From Morinoia aosen (taxonomy: Eukaryota > Arthropoda > Malacostraca > Amphipoda > Talitridae), in the NCBI GenBank assembly GCA_030386875.1, contig CM059576.1, forward strand, positions 10,011,058 through 10,075,057: 64,000 bases of DNA, in the 5' to 3' direction. The position numbers and the translations under genes were made by a program. Shown here piece after piece: positions 21,452 to 32,185 of the stretch. Below the pieces are notes generated by a model that had not been told where the DNA came from, did no database searches, and saw only the letters and a list, made by a program, of their open reading frames with translations. How positions within the stretch are numbered: position 1 is the first letter of the stretch; every line of letters starts with the position of its first letter.

Positions 21452-23160
21452 AATAATTACACCTATGAATTACACGCTTTGACTATATCATCGCGTAAAC
21501 TTTACTTTCAAATGAGATGCTGAATCAGTGACACAAGCCTACGTTATGCCCTGGTGATACACGAACACTTGCACAGGTATGTGTACTACACAAATGAATG
21601 GCAGAGAGTCTAAAATAACTGGTCAGTGTGCACAGCGCCCAGTCCTGCTCCCGTTATGTTCTGGTCGGTATGTTATCACTTGATTTTTGTACCAAGATAT
21701 TTTGCTCCTCTTTTTCTACGTGAAAGTTTTTTTCTTTATAATTATTATTTTACTCTTCCTTCTTTTTGGGTATCCACCATGACACAATTTTCAGTCAAGT
21801 ATCACTACCTTCCGTTTAGGCGCACCGGGCTGCGGAACACCTACAGTGCGTACGATAATTTTCTGCATCGCGGACTATCCGCGAGTTGCTTCGACTGCAG
21901 CTCATGTGCTTTAGGTCAAAACGTGGCTGGTGTTGCAATTCTGAGTTCGTCTTAGCAATGGTACACAAATTAACGTCTATTCCGGGATGATATTTAACTT
22001 TATTTTGTTAACTTTATTTCACTCTAGTTGAAGATGATTTCAAATGATTGTGAGGGTGGAAATAAGGTAAATAAATATAACAACAGTTGTTTCGTAACTT
22101 CTACTGAATATACATAGGGCATAAATGTCAAGGAGAAAATATTTTCACAGATTAAATTTTAAAAAACAACTCAATTTTCTTACTGAAAATCTAAAAAGAA
22201 TGTACATCAAATTATAGACCTGAACATATAGACGCATTGGTGAAATATCTGAATGATATTAGTCAAAATAGAAGGAATTATTTTCTCCTTACTTAATCAT
22301 GTCTTGTGAATTATCTTTAATGTAATCGAAAAACAGTTCTCACACGTTAATTGCTTTGTAAGCTAATTGCGTGGGCTGAATTGCAGATAAAATGTGGAAG
22401 TGCCATTTTGGGACCATTTTCGGCACCGCTCGCTGGACTAAGAAGAATCATTTTACATTATTTTGACATAAATTAACCTGTCTACACGAGCTCACGCCTA
22501 ACCAACATTCGAACGCAGCCTACTAGATAATAAAATTAATAATCTCCCGGAGAGGGTTCTATGAATAGTTCATGTGCAGACTTTTTACGTTAGCTTTGCC
22601 TTCGTAGGCTTGGCGATGCTTATAGAGAAGACGGAAAGAGAGTTTGACAGTGTGTCGGGAAGAGAAGGGGTGAAACGGAAAAGGATAGGTAGGAAAAAGA
22701 TAGAGATGCGCTGTGCGCATATAATGCTAGTGATGAGGGTATTTTTGTAGGTAGTTTAAGGGTGGTAGAAGTTAATTACCCATCAGGGCATTGTATGGGT
22801 GGATCTTTAGTTAGTAGGCATCGTTAGTACCGGACGTGGGTGGGTAGACTTCGTAGGTAAAATCTCTTATATCTCCGGCGTCAGATAACGTATATTATTC
22901 TCGTAGAAAACAGAAATTTATGAAATGCAGTAAATCATTCATAATTGAAAAAAAATTATCGAATTCTATATCATGCAACCGATCATGTGAAAATTTTTAT
23001 TTTATTCGAAACGGTGTCAGACGATATTCCGTTAAAAAATAAACGAATGTAAAGGGTAATTAAAATATTAAAAAACTAAGTTTTACCTAAACTTCCACAT
23101 GTGCTGCTAAATATTTGCTGGCGCATTTTTCATAAGAAAAAGCAGGGTACATAGAATATG
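21452..23160. other. No gene recognised
   Basis: The ORF at 21626-21955 (109 codons) has no recognisable domain. The stretch 22560-22880 is purine-rich (gaagacggaaagagagtttg, aaggataggtaggaaaaaga). I see nothing else of note. Confidence 0.4.
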
Positions 23161-23613
23161 TCAACTTGGAATAGAACAGTTGAGAAATAGTTGTACAGAA
23201 GTTCTCCTTAGACCTGCAAAGGTTGCGGATTGTACAAAGGCTTGCGATAGATTATGTGTTTCATCATAGGCGCACAACATCATTAGCGTTCCCTTGAGGG
23301 ATTCAATGATGGTGTTGGGTATTGTGTACAAACTTGGTACAGTGAGTGAATGAGAGCATGGGTTGGCTACATTTGAGGTGATAACGAACAGTTGTGGCAC
23401 AAGTAGATCGTGACTGACGAGGCTTGCTCGAGTCCAGGGTCTCGTTGGATGGTCAAGTTGTTGGCACGAAAATGAGAACTGCTCACAAATAAGATAGTCC
23501 CCGCTAGCATGGTGCCAAATTGACCGACCCTCAAATTCCTTACTTATCAGCGGATCTCTCGAAAATGCGATCAAGCGATGATATAGCCAAAGATATAATA
23601 GTGATGAATACAC
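23161..23613 (-). other. Open frame of 150 codons, unassigned
   Basis: This is the longest open frame in the 21.5-24.2 kb gap. Its start is at 23613 and its stop at 23161. The predicted protein has no recognisable domain, signal peptide or membrane segment. The DNA is G+C-richer than its surroundings, which alone makes long frames more likely. There are no splice sites or homology I can point to. It may be chance or a decayed element. Confidence 0.12.
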
Positions 23614-24258
23614 TGGAAAATGATATTGATCATGATATTGCGAAGTGCATGCAAATACAGATGTTTACACGAACTCAAAAAAAACTTTACACTGAAATGA
23701 AAAGTTCTTTTGTTAGCCATGAAATTGAACATATTTTTAAGCAGATTATATCACCCACCTTGTATTCTTATTACACATGCTAAAAAGATTTTACGATGAA
23801 TAATAATCAAAAATATGATTGTTGAACTTTTCATCCAATTTCAGACATGTTTTTTTTTAATAATTAATGATATCAGTATTTTTTATTTTGAAGTTAAAAT
23901 TGCACCCCACACGCATCTAAAATCCAATGAAGGCTAGTAGGGTGACCAGTCACCTAGGTAAAATAAATAAAATTTTGCAGCCGGACAACGGCGTAAATAA
24001 CGAAAACTATTATGTAGCGAAGAGAACAGAAGTTGGGCATGTATTTCGATTTAAAAACCAACGATTGTAATTTTGTACGATCTCTCTCTATTGGAAACAA
24101 AGTGATTTTTTTTCTTTTCTTTCATATAACGTAACAATTGTGAGTAGTTTGAAATGAGAGGACTTGATTATTTAAAGTTCAAATATTGACAAAATCACAT
24201 TTTGTCGCCATTCATGTTAGGAAGAAGAAAGTCGTCTTTTAAGTGTGATTAATAAAGA
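23614..24258. other. No gene recognised
   Basis: AT-rich sequence downstream (in minus-strand sense) of the OTU pseudogene. It would be its 3' flank. No poly(A) tail or target duplication was identified. Confidence 0.4.
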
Positions 24259-26774
24259 TTATATTCGCATAGCTATTTGAAGGTCTGCAGCAGGTGCGGC
24301 AGCGCGGTACGGTCCCTCAGCCTCCGACTCGCAAGGTGAGACCAACGCATTGAAGCCACACGTCCCTCCACCCCACCTGACGACCTGGCCACCCTCAGGA
24401 GGCTCGGTTGTGAGGACCTGAGCACAAAAGAGGGCGCTATAGTGGTCCTGTTTCCGGTGTATGTTTACGGGAGGACAGTTTATCAGAGCATTTGATGTAG
24501 GGGAGATTGTCGTCTTCCAAATCCCATTGTCTCTTTCATCAAATACGTGAATTGGTGTTCTCGTTACATTAGAAAGTATTTGGGGTATGAGGTCTCCAAC
24601 TGCGTGATCGAAGACTTTTCTATCGATGTATTTATCGATGAGTTGTTCGAAACTGCCACTGTTCTTGTCAACGAATTTTGCATACTGGTCCTTGTTTCTG
24701 GAGCTCTCAGTTTTGATGGCTTTTTTCAGAGATATATAATTCCATTTCGATTTTTGTTGTGAAGCAAGCTGGGTCGTTACGGCGTGGAGGAGACAGTGTC
24801 CGTCACCTACAGTGTAAGCAGGCTCCAATTTGAGCGATCGTTTCAAGTCGTCCAGTGTGTATGCAACGCGTGTGCAAATTTGATTCACTGTTGATTTTTC
24901 GGTAGCAGTATTAGTTTGGTCGTTCGACGGAGGCCCGGCAGAGGCATCAGATTTTTTTTGAATAATTTTATTTTCTTTGGAATAGTTTTGAATATCGGTA
25001 TTCGCTTGACTTTCCTTGGTTCCTGCGTACTCTCTGGAAAATTGAGAATTGGTTGAAAAGGAGGGCATGTCGCAATCACTATTTGTGTCTGTTGCAAGTA
25101 GCGCAAATTTATTTTTCGTACTGACATTATATTTGTCTGAGATCGAATCAGGGAAAGGCTCAGGATTATTTACGTTCCTCATGCTGTGGGTGAGTGAGTT
25201 ACTCAGACCTCTGCTTGATGACGCAATCAATTTTGAAGGATTTGGTGTACCATGTGCAGTGATGTGCATAGGCTTATATTCTTTTTGAAAGTCTAAGGTG
25301 AGACTATTTGTCTCATTCCGTGAATTTTTCGATTCATTGGAATGATCTACAATTCCATTTATTGCTTGACATTAATTGTTGAAACGAGGACAATATGGCA
25401 CGGTGATTCGCAATGTTGATTTCATTGCAAGTTGTTGAAGAAAACAGAAGTTCTCTTCCTGGGTCCGAGGCCATTGAAAGTTATTGAGTGCGTCACCATT
25501 TTCATTATCTCGGTAAGTTTGAAATTGAATCAAGTTTAAACCCAGGTTTTTGCAAAAATGCCTCGCTTTGTTGAATTCGTTTGCACTGCAAGCATTGGCA
25601 ATATAAATGCGAGAAAGTGCGTACTTTCTTACAATTTGTTGTTTGATTCGAGCAAGGTCTGAGGGCGAGTGGCAGAGACCATCAAAACTTAGTATATAAT
25701 TTTTAAATCTAGGCATGCAATTTACAGTATGGAGAAGGTCATCGAAGCGCCCTGATGGAACAGTTTTGATCCAGCACGAGCGATCGATGTCCTTTCTTCT
25801 GATCGTGCTTAGGATATTATCACCTAGCAGCAAAGTGTCGTAAGGTTCTCGACAATTGGAGTCGATTTCACAAGAGATACTAGCAGGTACCACAGGTGCA
25901 AGGTCTTGAGAACTTATATGTGAATTTAAAGCAAAAAGCGGTTCGGTTAGGTTCTGAATGTTTGATACTGTAGAGAAAATCGACGACGGGCTTGGAGGCT
26001 CACGTTGTCTTAGGGATTTATTGGAAAACGCTGTTGTTAGAGACAAATTGTGAATAATTTCATGAATTTTTTGAGAGCTTGTTATTTGAAGCGGGTGCAA
26101 GTAGCCATTAAAAGAAGCAACAGTGTTATTTTTATTGCTATGTACTGGAAATTTCATTTTGTTTTCACAGCTTGCGCTCTGGGGTAATTTACTGCCAGTA
26201 TCGGTTTGTGCGCGAAAATTATCGAACATATTATCTGGAGAATGAGAAAAGTCTACCACGCTTGAAATGTCCTTATTAGTAGAACTATTTTTTCTTGTAC
26301 CACTGATGAGGATGGTGTTTGTGTCCCCGCCGCTGGCGGACAGTTCGGAGCGTTGTTGTTGACGCAGAGCTGGGGAGCTGGCACGCTGTTATGCTTGTTC
26401 AGATGAGGAGCAGGTGGTTGTGGTGCTGCGGCTGAGACTTCACTGCTTCGAACCTTCAAATGATTGCTGGAGGTTTGGCAGATATGTTTTCCCTCATCCG
26501 GCGATATTGGTTGCATAGTCTTCACTGACGTTGCTTCGGAAGGTGACACACATTCTTTGACGGGGTTACTGGCAGCTGTTAACAAGTCTCCCGTCTTTTG
26601 AGCATTAGAATCTTGTGCGTGAGAGGATGTAGGTCCCCTACTTGCAGGCACTTTGCTTGGTAAGGTCGTATTTTTGCCCCTGAGAGAACCATTTTTTCGG
26701 GATGTTGTGTAGGGCAACATTTGTGCAGAGAACGGCACTTTCCGGCCTGCGAGGCGAGTCTCGTAGTGATGCAT
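24259..26774 (-). pseudogene. Broken ORF with SGNH-like and OTU cysteine-protease domains
   Basis: Reading from an ATG at 26774, the first part (to about 26260) is low-complexity, rich in P/S/T/N/Q. A frameshift between about 26391 and 26253 leads into a frame that holds an SGNH-hydrolase-like domain. That domain has L-L-L-G-D-N-I-L where the family has G-D-S, then S-G-R-F-D-D-L-L, then a block Y-I-L-S-F-D-G where G-x-N-D is expected; its catalytic residues look degenerate. A TAA at 25372-25374 interrupts the frame, which then continues unchanged in the same frame. The last part (25269-24259) has an OTU fold: DGHCLLHAV gives the Asp and nucleophile Cys (residues 156 and 159 of that segment), and K-Q-D-H-Y-S-A-L gives the catalytic His (about 276). 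OTU proteases remove ubiquitin and are known as passengers of several transposon and virus lineages. No reverse transcriptase, integrase or transposase adjoins. It may be ORF1 of a truncated LINE-like element or an orphan cargo gene. Confidence 0.7.
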
Positions 26775-26844
26775 CGTGCGTTGTAATTGTATAGTTATGA
26801 TGTTTTAAACTATTCGGTGTCAGTAGGGAAACGGAGGTACGAAA

Positions 26845-27270
26845 CACAACAATTCTTCCGTGCACATTTTTCGTCTTGGCCACGTAGGAAGTGAACAAAA
26901 ACTTCACTTAGATGTTAGACATTACCAAAAATTTATCAAATCAAACGTAATTTCTCTGGTTGCTTGGAGCGAAAAAGTTCATCAGGATTTGCCATGCTCT
27001 GAACAGTCAGAGAGACGGGAGGCAGGGGTACGGGAAGAGGGGGGGGAGTGAACGGGTTCGGTGGGGGTGATTGAGGGGACAAGGACACTTCAGACAGACA
27101 GGTCTATAGGTCGAGACTGGGCTGAGCACACCATTTCCTTCGTGTTGGTAGCACTGCTTTGTTAGCTTCGTATTTAAATTGCACTGTTTTATGCAGAAAT
27201 AAGACAAAAGTTATTTTTTTTTCTTTTCGCAGTTCCACAGGTAGCAAACACATTCACTGATAGTAAAATT
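26845..27270. repeat. ~430-bp direct repeat, copy 1 (upstream of the OTU ORF)
   Basis: Blocks shared with 28050-28500 are attctt(c/t)cgtgcacattt, ggccacgtaggaagtgaaca, ggatttgccatgctctgaa, a G-rich run, and ttcgcagttccacaggtagc followed by aaacacattcactgatagta. It lies directly 5' of the pseudogene on the minus strand, so it may be the element's own promoter/leader repeat. Confidence 0.8.
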
Positions 27271-27591
27271 TTAGTATTACAGTAGTGACAGAGAGTATGA
27301 CAGAGCCCTCGTAAAGGTCTATAGTTTCAGACATGTACAGGGTTTCACATTTTACTCGCTCAGTTTTACAATATTTCACATTTACAATAATTGTTTTCCC
27401 TCTTCCGCGTTACACGTCACTATTTCATCAAAGTTTCTCGATAAAACGACAGTTACTTACAGGAAAAGTAATTTGAAACACAATTTTGTGAATTAAATGT
27501 CTAAATTAAGCGTCATATACACTCAACATGATGTTTTTTTGCAATAACAGATGAGAGAAACCGAAAATGAAAAAGTTTTTTATCCTTCTCA
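27271..27591. other. Spacer between repeats
   Basis: AT-rich. No gene or tandem structure is seen. Confidence 0.4.
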
Positions 27592-28042
27592 GGTTTTACG
27601 TCACTAGGTAACCAACATTTTCCATAAAAAAAAAACAAGATACTAATGTAAGCCAATTTGGTGAATCAGAAATTGATTGTGTGCGTTAGAGATTGTTCAA
27701 CATTCATGCTCTATTGTAACATAGAAATAGTTCACGAATGATGGTCACTGTTATTTTCCCAAAAGATGCGAAATAACCAGAGTACACTTGCTATTTTTTC
27801 TTCTATTTTTTTTTAACATGGCAAATTATTTCCGAAAGTTGCTGGATCAAGTTTTTTCAATTTTTAAATTTAAAAGTTCCTTCAAAGAAGAAGTTTTTTA
27901 CCTTTCTCACATTTAACGTCCCTAGTTAACCAAAATTGTCAATCAAAAGAACATGATAATAATGTAAGCTAATTTGGTGAATCAATAATTGATTGTGTAC
28001 ATTAGAAATTTTTCAACATCCATGTTCTATTGTAACAAAAAA
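27592..28042. repeat. ~135-bp repeat in two copies, 310 bp apart
   Basis: The stretch 27592-27725 and the stretch 27902-28042 share aatgtaagc(c/t)aatttggtga, atcaa/atcag...ttgattgtgt and tctattgtaaca in the same order. The right copy leads directly into the second 430-bp repeat. Confidence 0.7.
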
Positions 28043-28049
28043 ATAGGTA

Positions 28050-28500
28050 CGAAACACAATAATTCTTTCGTGCACATTTGCCGTCTCGGCCACGTAGGAA
28101 GTGAACAAAAACTGAAACTGAGAGGTTTGACATAGCCATAAATTGATCAAAACAAACGTAATTTCTTTGGTTGCTTGAAGCGGAAAAAGTTCAGGATTTG
28201 CCATGCTCTGAAACGGTCAGAAGACGGGAAGCAGGTGTACGGGAAAGGGGGGGGAGGTGCGGGCTCGGAAAGGGGGGGGGGTTGCGGGCTCGGCGAGGGG
28301 AGACTGAGGGAACAAGGCCACTTCACACTTCACTCAGGCCTATCGTTCGAGACCCGGCTGAGCACACCATTTCACTACCTGCTTTGTTGGCTTTTCATTT
28401 AAAGTGCACTGATTTAAGCAGAAATAAGACAAAAGTTATTTTTTCCCTTTCGCAGTTCCACAGGTAGCAAACACATTCACTGATAGTATGATTTTTACGC
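28050..28500. repeat. ~450-bp direct repeat, copy 2, with G-runs
   Basis: Partner of 26845-27270 in the same orientation. It contains two long G-runs within 28238-28315 (aaggggggggaggtgcgggc and ggaaaggggggggggttgcg), which could form a quadruplex on the plus strand. Small ORFs in both copies are in the same frame (FLFTSYVA on the minus strand), but most differences change amino acids, so coding constraint is not apparent. Confidence 0.75.
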
Positions 28501-28589
28501 ATGGCTAGGTTATTTCCCCCTTGCATTTTCAACAATTACCGCTCCATTTCCCCGCACGTCCGACCGCGACCGAGTCCGAACGTAAGGTG

Positions 28590-29087
28590 AGAATTGAAAG
28601 AATGCAGAATAGCAGGTGGGTAAAGCGAATTTTTGAATGGAATCTGAGTGTAAGCTATTGGAAGAAAATATGTTGGGGCATGCAAGAAAATAGAGTATGC
28701 AAAAGATTATTCATGTTAGAATTGAGAGACCTGAGGATGACTGGGTTTTAATGAATGTTGAAGGTGGAGGGCCTGAGTGGGACTGCAAGAGGTGGAAGAA
28801 AGAGATTGAGAGGCAAACAAGAGTATGGATTGAATAAGTGGAAGCTTAGCATGATGCGGAAGCCTACACTTGACTGGTATAGGGAAAAAGAAGCACCTAA
28901 GTTTGAGATGTTCTTTGATGGTAGTTTTGGAAGTCAACTCTTGTTTGCGGTAAGATATAGGTCATTGAGTGTGAACAGACGTACATGGAGGTGGATGGAG
29001 GTGGAATAAGAATAATAATAGATTATGTCAGCAGTGTAATAATGGAGTAGAGGAAGCGATTGAGCATTTTCTGTTGGAATGTAGTAA

Positions 29088-29094
<7 letters not shown>
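28590..29094 (+). pseudogene. LINE 3' coding fragment with terminal zinc-knuckle-like motif
   Basis: Plus-strand coding fragments lie in order. The first is R-M-Q-N-S-R-W-V-K-R-I-F-E-W-N. The second, in another frame, is TLDWYREKEAPKFEMFFDG followed by S-L-L-F-A-V-R-Y-R-type sequence. A third frame gives L-C-Q-Q-C-N-N-G-V-E-E-A-I-E-H-F-L-L-E-C, that is C-x2-C-x(10)-H-x4-C. A Cys/His cluster of this kind ends the reverse-transcriptase ORF of several arthropod LINE groups, where it follows the RT domain. No RT palm remains and at least two frameshifts are present, so this is a dead 3' piece. It runs into a GA microsatellite at 29092. Confidence 0.65.

Positions 29095-29127
<33 letters not shown>
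29092..29127. repeat. GA dinucleotide microsatellite
   Basis: About 16 uninterrupted GA units followed by one interruption (gtgagag). It sits exactly at the 3' edge of the LINE fragment and may be its tail or a later expansion. Confidence 0.95.
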
Positions 29128-29430
29128 GAGATCTGCCAGAGCTCTGTGCTACATAACATTGGGATTCCGTGCTACATTTAGGCTTCATTGCTACGGAGTA
29201 TGAAATATTGTGTTGTTTTCAATTGTACTTGCATCAAAGACCTCAAGAGGATAAAACTAAGGTAATGCTTGGGCACATCGAAGTCTAATAATTTCATACT
29301 TCCTCGTCTAATTTTGCTGCTCTCAAAAACAGTGAGTTTCAACTAGGAATAAGTAAACATCATAAAAACAGAAAAAACAGTTTTATTTCAATAGGAATTC
29401 ATACAAAAATAAATGTTTTGTAACTAGGCA
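29128..29430. other. No gene recognised
   Basis: AT-rich spacer between the LINE fragment and the satellite. Confidence 0.4.
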
Positions 29431-30420
29431 TGGTTAGCTAATCTGCATAACGACGCTATTCCGCACCACAGTTGAAAAATAAATATATAACAATGACAGT
29501 TGGGTTAAAACCACGCAATTTCGCATCACAGTTCAAAACAAAATTATAATAATGATAGTTGGGTTATAACCACGCTATTCCGCATCACAGTTGAAAACTA
29601 GGCAAGAAATAGAACAATCATAGTTGGGTTTTAACCACGCTATTCGGCATCACAGTCGAAAAATAAAAATATAACAATAACAGTTGGGTTTTAAGTACGC
29701 ACGCTATTCCGCATCACAGTTGAAAACTAGGAAAAAATAGATCAATGATAGTTGCGTTATAACCACGCAATTCTGCGTCAGAACATAAAGCAAAAAATAT
29801 TATATTGATAGTTGCGTTATAACCACGCAATTCTGCGTCAGAACATAAAGCAAAAAATATTATATTGATAGTTGCGTTATAACCACGCAATTCTGCGTCA
29901 GAACATAAACCGAAAAATATTATATTGATAGTTGCGTTATAACCACGCATTTCTGCGTCAGAACATAAAGCAAAAAATATTATATTGATAGTTGCGTTAT
30001 AACCACGCAATTCTGCGTCAGAACATAAAGCAAAAAATATTATATTGATAGTTGCGTTATAACCACGCAATTCTGCGTCAGAACATAAAGCAAAAAATGT
30101 TATATTGATAGTTGCGTTATAACCACGCAATTCTGCGTCAGAACATAAACCGAAAAATATTATATTGATAGTTGCGTTATAACCACGCAATTCTGCGTCA
30201 GAACATAAAGCAAAAAATATAATATTGATAGTTGCGTTATAACCACGCAATTCTGCGTCAGAACATAAAGCAAAAAATATAATATTGATAGTTGCGTTAT
30301 AACCACGCAATTCTGCGTCAGAACATAAAGCAAAAAATATAATATTGATAGTTGCGTTATAACCACGCAATTCCGCATCACAGTTGAAAACTAAGAAAAA
30401 ATATAACAATCATAGTTGGA
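29431..30420. repeat. 60-bp satellite-like tandem array with diverged left edge
   Basis: From about 29740 to 30372 a 60-bp unit (gatagttgcgttataaccac, gcaattctgcgtcagaacat, aaagcaaaaaatattatatt) is repeated about ten times with few changes. The variants are aaagc or aaacc after acat, and atattatatt or atataatatt. The left part 29431-29740 and the last unit carry an older variant with ccgcatcacagttgaaaa. Because 60 is divisible by three, a 231-codon ORF with a 20-residue period appears on the minus strand; it is not a gene. Confidence 0.95.
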
Positions 30421-30728
30421 TATTCTTGAAAGCTGCCTTCCAAAATATACTCAACTGAGCCACCTGGATTGTAATTGAGAAACAACGAAAAGATGCGGGT
30501 TCGTGAATTATTGTCGGAAATTTTTTCCGATAACTAGGAAATGGTGATAACATATAATTCAATATAATGAATACAGTAATAAAAACACAGCAAGAGCACT
30601 GTGATTCAGGCCACAACGAATTTTCATGAGAAAATATTGAAAAATACCCAAACTTTTCTATTTGACAAACGTCAAAGATAAACGAACGACTGAAGAAATT
30701 AACAAGGTCATCAACTGAATTCTAAAAA
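30421..30728. other. No gene recognised
   Basis: AT-rich. Nothing supported is seen. Confidence 0.4.
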
Positions 30729-30955
30729 CTAATAATTACCATAAATAGTCCGCTCTCCATCGTTCTATAAATCATGAAGTTAGATTGCGGCTCCTCCTCC
30801 GCAGTTGTGGCTCCTCTTCTGAGGCTGGGGCTCCTCTTCAGCAGTTGTGGCTCCGCTTTTGCAGCTGTGGCTTCCTTGGCAGTGAAGAATCCTGAAAATG
30901 AAGTAACATGCATGAGTACAATGTCAAATATTGCACAAACCTGCACAATAACTCT
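30729..30955 (-). other. Exon-like duplicated segment, copy 1
   Basis: On the minus strand a pyrimidine tract and CAG (30892-30894) precede a 152-nt open segment (30891-30740) that ends before gtaatt, a splice-donor match. It would encode G-F-F-T-A-K-E-A-T-A then a stretch of A/E/P/Q repeats, then N-F-M-I-Y-R-T-M-E-S-G. A similar segment lies at 32020-32185. Compared with it, this copy has about 56 extra bases made of imperfect repeats of a gctcctcttc-type word. Conserved splice-like borders on both copies suggest real exons, but the size difference is not a multiple of three and copy 2 would have a stop in this frame. It could instead be a non-coding RNA exon or a repeat. Confidence 0.25.
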
Positions 30956-31699
30956 TCAGCGTGCAAGAAGACAAATAAATCCCATTTATTAAATCTTACT
31001 CAAACCCAGTAAACAATTCTTATTAGGTAACTTCTGCTAAAAATTTAGCTGTAACACAACCAAACATTTACTCTTTAAATAAAGTGCATTAAGGCTCACT
31101 ACAAGCAGTGCAAGAAATCCATCAGTCAGCAAGTTCTGTTTGGTTTAATGACAAATTAGATATTACTTGACTTGCAACCCAAACCAAATAAGCCTATCTT
31201 TTTATGCTCAAATATTGTTCTTTCATTCCCAAATTAACTATTTTTTTCCAAATTACCATGGCACATTAAATGGGTAACAAAAAGTTTCTGTTACAACTCT
31301 TGGGTAATGAATTCTTGTAAACAAATTCGTCCTAGCCTAAAAGAACTTATTTTTCGACAGAATATTTTTCAACTGTGAACATATTTACTGGAAATAACTC
31401 ACATTATGCCAGGAATGGTTATTCTACAACTCACTACCTGAGTACTGACTGACAAGCATAAGTCTGACTAAAAGGAATCTGTATTCAAGAATATGATGTA
31501 ACTCTTCCTCGACTAAAACTCCAATAGTTTGGGAGAAGTTTTCTGGAATGTATGTTGTCAGTACTCTGGAGTATTAGTGAGATTGTCTCAGCCTGTTTTT
31601 CTCACATGAGCAGGTGCTTACTTATAAAAAAAATTATGCTTCTTTAAAAATGTAAATTAAAAAAACAAATGTTATATTATTATTATATAAGAAAGTGTT
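30956..31699. other. No gene recognised
   Basis: AT-rich and without tandem or inverted structure. If the flanking segments are exons of one gene this could be intronic. Confidence 0.35.
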
Positions 31700-31990
31700 A
31701 GCATCATTACCACAACATAGATGTTCCAAGAGAGGAAGGATGAAAGCACCATTTAGTATGGTGTCAAAAGAATGCAGAATCTATGAACAAGGTGCATAGA
31801 AACAGTAAGCTAAGAAAGAAGATCGTCAAACAAGAAAAAGGTGAAGAAGAAAGTAGTAGGTGCTGAAAAACAGGACTGCAGTCAACCAAAAAAAGATGGT
31901 CCGTAACAAAACAAAAACTTATTCAATTTAAAAAAAAGAAAGCTTACCTAACTTTTAGCTTGGGCCCTCACAAATTCAGGGGGACTATGT
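31700..31990 (-). repeat. Dispersed 'ctcccagggg' family, reverse copy
   Basis: It reads taccacaacatagatgttcc, aaagcaccatttagtatggt, gaatctatgaacaaggtgca, gtgctgaaaaacaggactgc, then acctaacttttagcttgggc and a decayed end tcagggggactatgtg. It is most similar to the copy at 1516-1855. Confidence 0.7.
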
Positions 31991-32019
31991 GAAAAGATCA
32001 TCAACTATATCATGAAAAA

Positions 32020-32185
32020 TTATAATTACCTTAAATAGTCCGTCCTCCATGATTCCATCGACGAACTATGAAGTTAGATTGAGGCTCCTCTTCCACAGCT
32101 GTGGCTTCCTTGGCAATGAAGAATCCTGAAAATGAAATAACATGCATGAGTACAATGATAAATATTGCACCTGTGCTAACCTGCA
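32020..32185 (-). other. Exon-like duplicated segment, copy 2
   Basis: The borders are the same as in copy 1: minus-strand CAG at 32126-32128, then a 96-nt segment (32125-32030), then gtaatt. In the frame of copy 1 it reads G-F-F-I-A-K-E-A-T-A-V-E-E-E-P-Q-S-N-F and then diverges to a stop at the donor. See 30729-30955 for the comparison. Confidence 0.25.

Noticed and set aside
21626-21955. 109-codon ORF
   Set aside because: No domain, composition like the flanks, no splice signals that fit.
29714-30409. 231-codon ORF with a 20-residue repeat
   Set aside because: By-product of the 60-bp satellite. It has no start context, domain or conservation beyond the array.
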